From: Xenopus tropicalis
Lineage: Eukaryota; Chordata; Amphibia; Anura; Pipidae
Assembly: GCF_000004195.4 (NCBI RefSeq)
Contig: NC_030677.2
Location: 112,431,036-112,495,035 of the forward strand
DNA length: 64,000 nt
Direction: 5' to 3'
The notes below the pieces were generated by a model. The model worked only from the letters and a program-made list of their open reading frames with translations. It was not told the DNA's origin and searched no databases. Of this stretch, positions 11,043 to 20,475 are shown piece by piece. Both the position numbers and the translations under genes were made by a program. Numbering within the stretch: the first letter of the stretch is position 1; each line of letters begins with the position of its first letter.

Positions 11043-11494
11043 AAATGTCCTAGAAGGTGGATTCAACAAACTTATGAGAAAGTACAGGTTTTAGGAAGAG
11101 AGGAGGCTCTCTATGGGAGGATTGGAGTGACAAAGGAGACCAATCCTGTAAGGTTGATCACAGTGACTGGCATCAATTTCTTAACATTCTGAAAACCCAT
11201 TGGAGGGTCTTGGGCATAGATAGTGACCTTCAGCTGTGAGTGGGTGATTGCAGGGAAAGCACCAAATCTAAGAAACTTGTTAGTGCGGAGTGACTTTTGA
11301 AGGAGTTCTACTAAAACTTGGTTGGGTAAAATGAGAATTAAAGGCAATTTCTCTTGTAGCAATTGTGAGGCCTGTATACATATTGTAAATGTAAAGAGAT
11401 TTTTTGATGCTTCAGAAAAATCCCATGCCCTAAAGGAGTTAGCAAACTGTAAATCCAAGGGGATGGTGTCCTGTCTTAGGTGTCAGAAACTATA

Positions 11495-11830
11495 TACAGG
11501 TATCAGACACCTTATCCGGAAACCCGTTATCCAGAAAGCTCCGAATTACAGAAAGCCCGTCTCCCATAGACTCCATTTTAATCAAATAATTCAGAATTTT
11601 AAAACTGATTTCCTTTTTCTATGTGGAAATAAAACAGTACCTTGTAACTTATCCCAACTAAGATATAAATAATCCTTATTGGATGCAAAACAATCCTATT
11701 GGGTTTAATTAATGTTTTATTGATTTTTTAGTATACTTAAGGTATTGAGATCCAAATTACGGAAAGACCCCTTATCCGGAATACCCTTGGTCCCGAGCAT
11801 TCTGGATAATGGGTCCTATACCTGTATTAG
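11495..11830. mobile_element. MITE, 'tacaggtat' family, copy 2
   Basis: Ends tacaggtatcagacacc and gggtcctatacctgta are inverted repeats; inside, 'ttatccagaaagctccgaat' and 'cattctggataatggg' form the arms. It lies within the Penelope-like element, giving a relative age: Penelope first, MITE later. Confidence 0.8.
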
Positions 11831-12335
11831 TAAAACTATTAGGAAATTAGGCACCAGTATTTTGGGACATGGAAGGGACCTGGACCAAAACAAAAAAACA
11901 AAATATATGGTGCTGTTAAACATAGACAGCCTGACGCGTTTCATGCAAAAAAGGGCACTTAATCATAGGCAAGCTTAATCAAAGCTTGGTGTCTACTCAT
12001 TTCTGGACATGGTTTGCAAGCGTGGATGTTGGAGAAAGTTACATTTCTCACGCGTGGTGGTGGTTGGGACAGGATCCTACTTCAAGAGTAGACAAAATGG
12101 ATCACAATAATGGGCTCCCTATATCCCAAGGGAATTAATGAATTAAGCTATCTCATTTAAGGTCTTTTTGTAATGTGTTAAGATATTTATACTCGTTTGT
12201 AAAATGGGTCTAGTTAAGACTTTTGGATATTCGTTTGTATCATAATTTGATGTTATGTTTGATATGTTACAATTGAAGTAGAAGTAGAAATCACAAGGCA
12301 TTCTGGGCTTGGTCTTGCAATAAAGTTTTGGTTGG
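11831..12335. mobile_element. probable Penelope-like 3' region with hammerhead-like terminus
   Basis: Downstream of the RT remnant this stretch carries gacgcgtttc at 11933-11942, flanked by gcct (11929-11932) and aggc (11967-11970). On the minus strand it reads as a hammerhead-like fold: stem I GCCU/AGGC, a stem II AGUGC/GCAU, then GAAACGCGUC. The upstream box is AUGAUUA, not the canonical CUGANGA. It points opposite to the RT remnant. Assignment to the same element is an inference from adjacency. Confidence 0.45.
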
Positions 12336-13186
12336 GACATCACATGCAAAGAACCCAGATGAAGCAGTCAAAGAGAAACATGCATCTGCTCTCAATAAAT
12401 GTTAAATTTTAACATTTACTAAGGTCATTACTTTATTTTGGTAGTTATCAGTACCTCAATACTTTTTTATATTCTCTTAACAAAAATCAAAATCCAAAAT
12501 AAAGGAAACATGGAAACCGCAGACACAGCTTTGCAGCAGGTTACTTTACAGGGGGACCTAATGGGGGCCGATTTGTGCTTATGTGCATTCTCATGCTTCT
12601 ATTTTAAGTGATAACATCATTACTGTTCTATTGTTTGTGCATTAGTACCAATAGACAATAGAATTTCACTGTGTCTTTTTAGACTGAGTCTATTTTGGTT
12701 CCCTCTTTTTTCTCAGTGTAACCAAGTTCTATAATTTCCTTCTCTCTTTTTGCACAATGTATTACCAAACTCATTTCCCGCTTTGAGTAAAAGCAGTGGC
12801 TTTTTGCCAACACTTACAGCAACGTCAGAAGTTAAAGCAATGTGCCAAGTCTCTGTGACACAAGGCATTTTGTTTAACCTTTTCAGCGCCAACACGGTTA
12901 ACCTTTCATATGTTTTTGGACAGTTCCTCTTTTATGAGCATCTAATTTTACTTTGTTTTAGGAATTTAATCTATTTTTATATAAAAAACATGTACATTTG
13001 TTAGAGAAAGTTTGTCACCCTCTCCAGTATAACCCACATTCCTTCATCTGACTTCAAATGTGATCTATTTTTAATATAAATCAATAAGGAGAATCTAATT
13101 AAGCAAATAAAACAGAAATAGTGTACTGTTTATGTCTGTACTGAATGAACTACATGTATGTGAACCTTCATCCATATAAAGTTATT
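12336..13186. other. intergenic, nothing recognised
   Basis: AT-rich, no supported gene or repeat. Confidence 0.45.
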
Positions 13187-13375
13187 ATAGATTGTAAGCT
13201 CTATGGACAGGGAGCTCTTTCCTACTGTGTCTTTTAGCACATGGCACGCTGTATATTTATACAGTACTTATGTATTGCTATGCTTGTAACTTATTTATTA
13301 TTATGCTTGTCCTCCCTGTGTGTACTTTTCAACACTGTAAAATTGTACAGAACTATATATTATACATCTATATAT
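13187..13375 (+). repeat. retroposon fragment, 'attgtaagctct' family
   Basis: 'gattgtaagctctatggaca' followed by gggagctctttcc, cttttagcacatggcac and a tail of alternating AT (13350-13375) matches a SINE/LINE-tail repeat that I associate with frogs. The tail form at 30553-30610 ends ataaagatatacatac with a (ATAC)n run. Confidence 0.5.
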
Positions 13376-13987
13376 ATTATGAAACATTGGCAAAATTAAG
13401 GTGTGCAATATGAAATGTGTATTTGGTTATAAAAATAAAAACCAAGTGCATGTAAAAAGAATGTTGAACAAAAGAATCTGACAAATCCTTAAGCCGCAGT
13501 GACTTCAATCAACATGTGACTGTAAGTTAGGGGAACTTTATTATAACCAACACTAATATAGGCAAAATGGCCCCATTGCTTGTCATGATGGGCCACACTA
13601 GCTTATTGGCAGGGAATCTGGTAGTGGCAGAACTTTCTAGTTTTGTCCTCTTTTTCTCTATCAGCAAAATTCCTCTGTCCTTATCAAACACTGTTCCCTA
13701 CCAAAGATAACCTTAGTTGAATAAACAATAAAAAATGTTATTCTTTATTTATTTAGTACGTACATCATTCATATAAGTCCCCCAGTCTGTATATTGTCTC
13801 AGGCATGGGAAGAAAATACTCCTTGCAGATAGGACCCTGCCTAGAATTGAACCTAGAGCCCTAGTGCTACAAGGCATCATTGCTACCCAATGTGTCCCCT
13901 TCCTGCCCATGGTGGCCTCCCTGGCATCCATCCTCTTACAATCATTCTCTGCTACTATTGATCATTTCCATACATTAGTTTGAATTA

Positions 13988-14139
13988 ATAACGTAACCAG
14001 TCATCACCGGGCCCGGGTGCAGGGCATGCAGCCCCCCCCCCCCGGACACATTTTTTGTGCAGAATTTGCACCGGTGCGGCCATAATTGCACCTGTGCAAG
14101 CATCCCCGATGGGGTGTGGGCCTGGGTAGTTCCGCCACT
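13988..14139. mobile_element. MITE, 'cagtggcgtaac' family, copy 1
   Basis: Left end is degraded ('cgtaaccagtcatcacc'); right end 'gtagttccgccactgg' is the inverted terminus. The interior has a C-run (14031-14043) and gcaccggtgc. Related copies: 18817-19086, 37668-37795, 46353-46480, 50888-51085 and 52818-52997. Confidence 0.55.
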
Positions 14140-15028
14140 GGTTTGAATGTATTTTAGCATATTGTTGACGGTCTTGCATGTACTGCTCACTTCAAGTTAT
14201 GCCTAAACATTACAGCTGGTAACAATCAGGCATTCGGAACATAATATCTGATGTACTTTAGTTATTTTGTCTTAGATTTACGTTTGTGTTTAGGATCGTG
14301 ACACACATTTTGTTAGCTGTGCTGCAGTTTCCTCAAGTTTTCTTTGTGTATCATTCAGTAACAGAGCCCAAAGGATTCAGTTTGGGATTTGGCCAAAATT
14401 AGACCTTTTTCAGCATGATTTGGCTGAATTTATGCCTCTGGCCAAACTAAATACAAATCCCTAAAACTGCGTGACTTTTTGTCACATAAACACAGACGTT
14501 AAAACATTTTCACCATGTCCTTAGCACGCAGTTCTCTTTAACCCTACCTTATTCTAATTTGGTATTAGGCCAAATCATTCGCAAAAGATTCTGGGTTTCC
14601 CCAGATCCTAAAATAGTGGATTTGGTGCATTCTTAAAGTATTCAAAATGGCTTTGCAACCCTAGGACCTCAGCACTGCAATGTAGTAGTGCTACCAGTTG
14701 TACCACAATGCTTCCCTTACAATCAAGTACCTTTTTCCACACTGGTCAATGATAGTTAAAACCAGTATATATGCTGTAGATTGTGATCTGTATAATGCAG
14801 AGAACAATCCCAAACAAACCATTCACTATGGTTGTCAATTCAGACTTCCAAAATTGGAGGGAACATTGGAGGGAACTTGAACACATTGTATGATAATGAG
14901 AGTGATCCACCCCCATCCCTCTCTCCACAGGCTTCTGCTTAATCAACAAAGTAAAAGTCCTGAAGACTTTTTTTTACTTTTTTTTTACACCATTTTGACC
15001 TGTGTTATAAAATAAGATTTGAGGTGTT
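14140..15028. other. intergenic, nothing recognised
   Basis: No supported gene. Short ORFs have no recognisable features. Confidence 0.45.
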
Positions 15029-15380
15029 ACTAAAGGTGGCCATACACGCACCGATATTATCGTACGAAACCTCGTTTCGTACGATAATCGGTGCGTGTAT
15101 GGCATGTCGGCGAGTCGACCGATATCGCAGGAAGCTGCCGATATCGGACGACTCGCCGATCGGACAAGTTTGAAAATTTTGATCGGGCGCCATAGAAGGC
15201 GCCTGACCAAAATTCTCCCTTCAGAGCTGAATCGGCAGAAGGAGGTAGAAATCCTATTGTTTATACCTTCTTACCTGCCGATTCAGCCCTGAATGGTGTG
15301 TGGCGGATCTTACGATGTTTCGTGCGACCGATGGTCGTACGAAACATCGTCGGATCGCCACGTGTATGGCCACCTTTAGT
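15029..15380. mobile_element. MITE 'actaaaggtggccatacac', multi-hairpin
   Basis: A perfect 20-bp terminal inverted repeat (15029-15048 with 15361-15380). The interior consists of successive hairpins: 15040-15103 (arms of about 30 nt around cgtacgaaac), one around ccgatatcg near 15120-15150, one with gaatcggcag/ctgccgattc arms (15229-15290), and one with acgatgttt/aaacatcgt arms near 15311-15350. Diverged relatives lie at 20149-20412 and 58760-58998. Confidence 0.85.
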
Positions 15381-15431
15381 GACTACTGCTTGTACTTCAG
15401 GCACCAAGGTTTACAATAGATTACTATGAGA

Positions 15432-15566
15432 ACAGGTTGGCCCATACTGGCAATCTGTGGCAGGGCTATAGACAGTCACTATTTATTGGACTGGTAGAGG
15501 GGCTGTTTGGGTCTCTGTGCACTTGAAATACCAATGCCTATTTTAAATCCCAGTCCAGGCCTGAGA
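15432..15566. mobile_element. MITE, 'cccggactgg' family, copy 1
   Basis: 'atactggcaatctgtggca', 'atagacagtcactatttatt', 'ggggctgtttgggtctctg' and 'aaatcccagtccaggcctg' occur in this order; the same blocks are found at 31446-31600, 35212-35366, 43930-44085 and 62186-62337 (some inverted). Part of the right end also occurs at 48180-48225. Confidence 0.65.
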
Positions 15567-16320
15567 AAAGGAGTAGGGCAGAATGGGACATTTTATCTGC
15601 CAAGGTAAGTTGATACAGTCATCTCCAAATGGGTCTCTTTAGGCCCCCATTATGACCTGAATATTGGTTAGTGGACAAAGTATTGCATTGTCCTGATTTG
15701 ACCCAGCGTTTTGGTGGCTAAATTAGGTAAGATCTGCTTATTTGGTGACCTAGCTGACCTAGTGGATCTTATTCTTTCACTGAGCCTTGTGCATCTATTA
15801 CTTTTAATATCCCACCATTATATGCATCGCACTAGAATGGTGCAGGCACCCCCTTGTTATACAAATGCAAATTTGTGCCCATTTTTGCTCCAAACAATGC
15901 TCACTCATAATGAATAAATACTATAGTATTTTCATTTAGAAGCAACTTTTGCTTTATATTTTCTCTCAACTGACAAACTCCATAAACATAAAGTTAAGAC
16001 ACATTTGGTTGGGGCTTGGTCTCCAGTCACACATATATAATATAAACTGCTTTTGTTTTCTTGATAGATAATCTATAGAATACATTTTGTTCTTCTTGAT
16101 CTATGTTTTCATCTAAAGGTATATATATAGCAAATGGATAGATGGATTGTTGACAGGAGATAAACATTACATTACTCTCTACCCTATTGTTTCAGGTTTG
16201 CACTTCATCTATTTGTATACAACAAAAAAGGGAAATAGAGAGCTCTGGTATTTCCTGTCTCTGTTTTACTATTTAATATATTTTTATTGTATAGTTTTAG
16301 GTTTTCTTTTCAATATTGGA

Positions 16321-17075
16321 TGCTATGGGGCAGATTTAACAAAGTACGATTTTCGTACCTTTAAAAAGCAGGATACAAAAAAATAAAATGAAATAAAAAA
16401 TGTTTTTATTGTGCTTTTTTTTAACTTGTTTTTATTTTCATGTCATCAAACATTCAAACATTTCTTTTACAACATTTGTGAAGATACGTTATCTTACGCA
16501 TGTGTCTTGTGGGTAAAAGAATAGTAAAGAATAAAACATTTGAGATCAACATTTTTATCAAAATTTAAACTTTTCGCTCATACCTGTTTATCCCGGGTTC
16601 TGTGGGATTAGTTTTTATTGTAGATATGTTGCCAACATTTTGTTTATTTGTTGACTTCTGGGGGGTTCGTAGTTTTGTTGGTTAGTTTCTTGGATTTGTA
16701 TTGTGCTTTTTACGTACAAAAAAATCGGATATGCTAGTACGAAAAAATCGTACTTTGCTCTGCAAAGTGCAAATTTTTCGTATCTGACGATCGTAAACGG
16801 CAGGAAAATGTTTCTGACTTTGATCCTTCCGTCCATGATTTTGGAAGCCTCCCATACGACTCAATGCAGCTCCAACCTGGCCCAAAGAAAGTCACAATAC
16901 AGAAGCAAATATGATTTTGTCACACAAATTGTTGAGCTTTTTGCCGCAAAGTACGAAAAAGTTGCGCAAATGTACGAAAATATCGCTGAAAATACGCAAA
17001 AGTTGTAAACTTTAGAAAAACTAAAAATTTTTTGTATTCGGACCTGTCGTATTTTGATGAATGTGTCCCTATGTG
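16321..17075. mobile_element. MITE related to 1858-2855, split by a retroposon
   Basis: Left 'gctatggggcagatttaac' then aaagtacgattttcgtac; right 'tcgtattttgatgaatgtgt' then ccctatg, the inverted form. One copy of the 52-bp module that is tandemly expanded at 2049-2620 lies at about 16845-16900. A retroposon sits inside at about 16421-16699. Confidence 0.65.
16421..16699 (-). mobile_element. 5'-truncated retroposon insertion
   Basis: About 280 bp flanked by direct copies of 'attgtgcttttt' (from 16409 and from 16700, the second starting with a or at its edge). The insert begins with a T-run, the complement of a poly(A) tail, so it is on the minus strand. The flanking MITE is continuous across the gap. 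It has the hallmarks of target-primed LINE integration; the family was not identified. Confidence 0.6.
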
Positions 17076-17544
17076 TCACTTTTGTTATATGTTACTTCTG
17101 ATAACAAGGCATTAGTATCTGCTGGTCGATGAATAAACAGACCAGAATATAATGTTTTTCAGTATAGGTATTGTAAATACACCCCTCTATCTATAGTGTA
17201 TAATATTACCAGGACATTGCTTTGTCTGAGAACATAAAGGCCAGTAAAACAGGAATATTGCACTTCAGATTCACTTGCAATGTTATTATTTACACAACAT
17301 CTATTTTTTTACTTTACTGAATTCTTTTTCAAGATAGGTATTTTCTTGGCTGTAAGACACACACGGGTTATGGCACACCAGGATTGACTGCTGTGCTGCT
17401 GTCAGAGAGAACCACAATGATTAAAACATTCAGGCCTGTATTTGTGGGAAGGAATAATGAGCAAAGTATCAGGTGGGTGCACATGAATGTGGGGGTGGGC
17501 AAGGAGCATCAGGTTGTTGGGTTACAAGATAGATGGGTTGCTAG

Positions 17545-17850
17545 ACAGAAAAAGCGAAGCAGGCAGGCACTCCAGAATCATCGAGAAGATAGTGGTACTC
17601 AGGTATAGAGTAAAATCATGGTAGTATTATTAATTATAACACATAAATGCTATAGAGCCTTATGCGTTTCGTACCATTCAGTACTTAATTATTAAGTCTA
17701 TGATTAAGTACCGAATGGTACGAAGTGCGTAAGGCTCTATAGCATTTATGTGTTATAATTAATAAAACTACCATGATTTTACTCTATGCCTGAGTTCTAC
17801 CACTATTTCCTTGATGATTCCGGAGTGCCTGCCTGCTTCGCTTTTTCTGT
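17545..17850. repeat. 306-bp near-perfect palindrome of Penelope-type termini
   Basis: Left arm from acagaaaaag (17545) and right arm ending ctttttctgt (17850) are inverted copies of about 150 bp, centred near 17697. They share, in order, gcaggcactcc, tagagtaaaatcatggta, taattataacacataaatgc, tatagagcctta and the hammerhead-like block. Near the centre, gcgtttcgtaccattcagtac (17663-17683) faces gtaccgaatggtacgaagtgc (17709-17728, in part). Sequence just right of it (catgagcacccggacc, 17888-17903) resembles 51720-51740, a Penelope-type terminus. Confidence 0.85.
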
Positions 17851-18816
17851 TTTCCAGTAAGGACTCCCTCATGCTGAGGGTCTGGGGCATGAGCACCCGG
17901 ACCAACCTAGTATACTGGTAAGCCTACCTTCCACTTCAAACAAATGCTTAGATCTGTATGTTTATTGTAGATTTGTAGATGTGTTGCTAGGTGGGAGGAT
18001 GGGTAGCAGGGTTGAGGCTAGTCTAGGGGCACCCAGTTCAGAAATCAGGCCCTTCTCTCTTTGTCAGACCAGGATTGGCAGGGACTTGCTTTGGCATACC
18101 ATATAGGTTCCCCATTAGCGAAACTATACAGCCACGGGCCTGAGGGCAATTTTGTTTTCATAAAGAGTCATTCTTTTTTTTACCTTATATCTTCATTATC
18201 AGCAATAAAACAACAAGATGACATTCAGTATGGTAATACCTTTCAGGGACAAATGTCATAGTTCTGTATAGGATAAGGAGTTTTCAGAGCACTGAAATTT
18301 TTAGTACAATCCATTGTCATTTCTTTTTTTTTAGAGCTCTCATTATAGAGTACCATGCTATTTCACACCATCCATCAGCTTGCAGAAACATCATATTTGA
18401 CAGCTAGTATGATCTAATGTAAACCATCCTTGGAAAATAAATGGAAAAAAATATCATATGTTCCATCTGTAACTGACCTTCCATACATAAGATGACATCA
18501 CATGATTAGTTTGTTTTAAAAGCAGTGTGATGGAAAACATGCAGATGTCCATGGATAATTTGTTTTAATCATCTGGCAAATACCTATAAAATATTGCATT
18601 TATTAGAGAAATTTCATTTAAAAAGTGTTCATTTAAGCCTGCATGTCATATGAGTATTTGAGTGAGACAGCCAAATGCTCTAAGACATATTTCAAATTTG
18701 TTGTTTTCAAGACTTCATGCAGTATCCATGAGGCTTGATAACGTCACATAATGTGATTTACTGAACCACTCAATAATTTCTGTATATGCTGTAGGCATAA
18801 CATTGTGCCTATAGAC

Positions 18817-19086
18817 CAGTGGCGTAACAGTAGAGGATGCAGACCCCCCCGCAGTCATTGGGGGCCTGGCGAACGAGGGGGGGGGGGCACAGGCCACATG
18901 GTCTGTTTCCTCTATCATTGTATATTAATCCCTGCTCCCTAGTGGGAGAGTGGATAGCGATTGGGGATTTATATGCAAACTGGTGGGTGGGGGAAAGGGG
19001 GCCAGGTAGGGTTTGCTACTTTGCGCTGGACCCCTCTAAAGATTTTTTTGTGGGGGGGAGCCTGGTGCAGAGTAGTTATGCCATTG
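18817..19086. mobile_element. MITE, 'cagtggcgtaac' family, copy 2
   Basis: Left cagtggcgtaacag; right agtagttatgccattg, its inverted form. The interior has a G-run (18877-18887) and low-complexity G-rich segments. No clear target duplication seen. Confidence 0.65.
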
Positions 19087-19499
19087 ATGTAAACTGATGA
19101 AATATATAAAGACGGAGGACATAAATTGATGGGAGTAAAAATACTGTGCAGAAGTAGGATATAGTTGTGGGAGTGTTAGCAAGAGAAAAGATCTTGAGCA
19201 TATGTATGAATTTATGTATATATTTATTTATAAGCTCTGATTGTGCATGCAGTGATGTACAGTAGATATACATTAATAGAATAAACAGGGCACAAAAATA
19301 AGCACAACATATAGTTCAATCTTAAGAGCTAAAGAGAAAGAAAGTCTTTTTGGCATTTTACTGCCAATAGAATCGCCACATTAGTGCCACCTAGAAAATT
19401 ATTCAGCAGAAAATTTTACTATACCTGGGTAAAGATCCCTGACACCCCTTTGATAGCAGCTGCCATTTTAGCTTGGTCTTGGTAGCTTCCTGCTGCAGT

Positions 19500-19818
19500 T
19501 ATAGCTGTCGGAAGCTCAGATCACATTCCTAATGGAGATGCGAATGAGTTCTTATAGATTCTTATGGGAGGTGGGTGCAGGTGAAGGGAAGGGTCGAGAG
19601 GAGAGAACTGAGCAGACTCAAGCCCCAAACCTGAAGGAGCCCTAAAAGAGAGGAATTCTGATACCGAAGAACATGTTCCCAAAAAAGGATACAAGAAATC
19701 CTGTGTTTATTTTGATAGAGGACTCAGTGCAGTGTTTCTGTGAGTGCTTATGGCTGTATTTACATAGGCCTTTCTGATAAAGCTTACTTAGTTTTTACCT
19801 TTCTTTCTCCTTTAAAGG
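19500..19818. mobile_element. partial MITE, 'ttaaaggagaaggaaag' family
   Basis: The right part (gtttctgtgagtgctt, tgataaagcttacttagttt, then ctttctttctccttta) is nearly identical to the right part of 58325-58762. The left end is diverged. Confidence 0.5.
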
Positions 19819-20150
19819 AGAACAAAACCCTAAAAAATAGCATGGCTAAACATGCCATATTTGATATACTAAAATTATTGCACCAGCCTTAGGTTTCAGC
19901 ATCTCAGTAGCAAAAAGGATTCAGGTCTTTACTGATGTCACAGGAGCTCCCCATCTTGGAAAGTCTCTGCGACACTTACATGTCCACTGTAAGTTCAGCT
20001 GGTGAGAAGCTGAGCTTAGGGGTCGTTGCAAATTATCAAGCAGGAAATAAGGTTGGCCTGTCAGATAAACTGCTGCTACAGTACTGATTATCAAATTCTG
20101 ATGCTTTCATTTCTAGCCTACATCTTTAGTTAGGCTTTAGTTTGCCTTTA
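19816..20150. mobile_element. MITE, 'aaaggagaacaaaaccctaa' family
   Basis: Contains 'tttgatatactaaaattatt', 'cagcatctcagtagcaa', 'ctgagcttaggggtcgtt' and 'aaggttggcctgtcagataa'. The same blocks occur inverted at about 59040-59705. It abuts the element before it and the one after it, a three-element pile-up. Confidence 0.6.
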
Positions 20151-20412
20151 AAGTGGCCATACACAGGCCGACATACCAAGTGGGCAGGTTATTGGCCCTC
20201 CAACTGGCCTCCCCAACCATTATCTATCAGGCAGGTTTAAAAACTCTGTCGGGGTGAGGAAAGCATTGGTTGTTTAATGACCTTACCTTCTTTTACTGCA
20301 TTGTGATCTGATCAGACTGGATATCGCCCACCTTAAGATTGGTATGTTGGTAAAAGACCTGCTTTTTTGGCAACCTTGCCAAATGAGTGGATCTTTACAT
20401 GTATGGCAAGCT
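20149..20412. mobile_element. diverged 'ggccatacac' MITE
   Basis: Left aaagtggccatacacaggcc; right catgtatggcaagcttta, its approximate inverse. Same family as 15029-15380 but without the tight internal hairpins. Confidence 0.5.
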
Positions 20413-20475
20413 TTATTCATTAAAGAGACAAGAGGAAGAGTGCCCCTTCCCTGCAGAGCTTACAATCTAAGTAAA

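Larger units (their letters stand above)
9786..11494 (+). pseudogene. Penelope-like element (Neptune-like) reverse transcriptase/endonuclease remnant
   Basis: Disrupted coding sequence of a Penelope-like retroelement on the plus strand. In order: an N-terminal RT part with FMESLPSYVK (about 10025-10054); after a frameshift, DNALLVSLDVENLYSSIPHE (about 10099-10158), the Penelope RT motif with its catalytic Asp; a decayed GxAMG...Y..LGRWE stretch near 10290-10370; then LRFIDDILLIW (10410-10442), the F/Y-x-D-D catalytic box, followed by EVFRKPTSTNF and RGILVGQF. After an insertion (10656-11042) the RT thumb resumes (PRRWIQQTYEKV) and leads to the Cys cluster CSNCEACIHI (about 11355-11384) and the start of the C-terminal GIY-YIG-like endonuclease (CLRCQKLYTG). 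Stops and frameshifts make it non-functional. A MITE then interrupts it at 11495. Penelope-like RTs prime at nicked DNA and resemble telomerase RT; this copy is dead. Confidence 0.8.
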
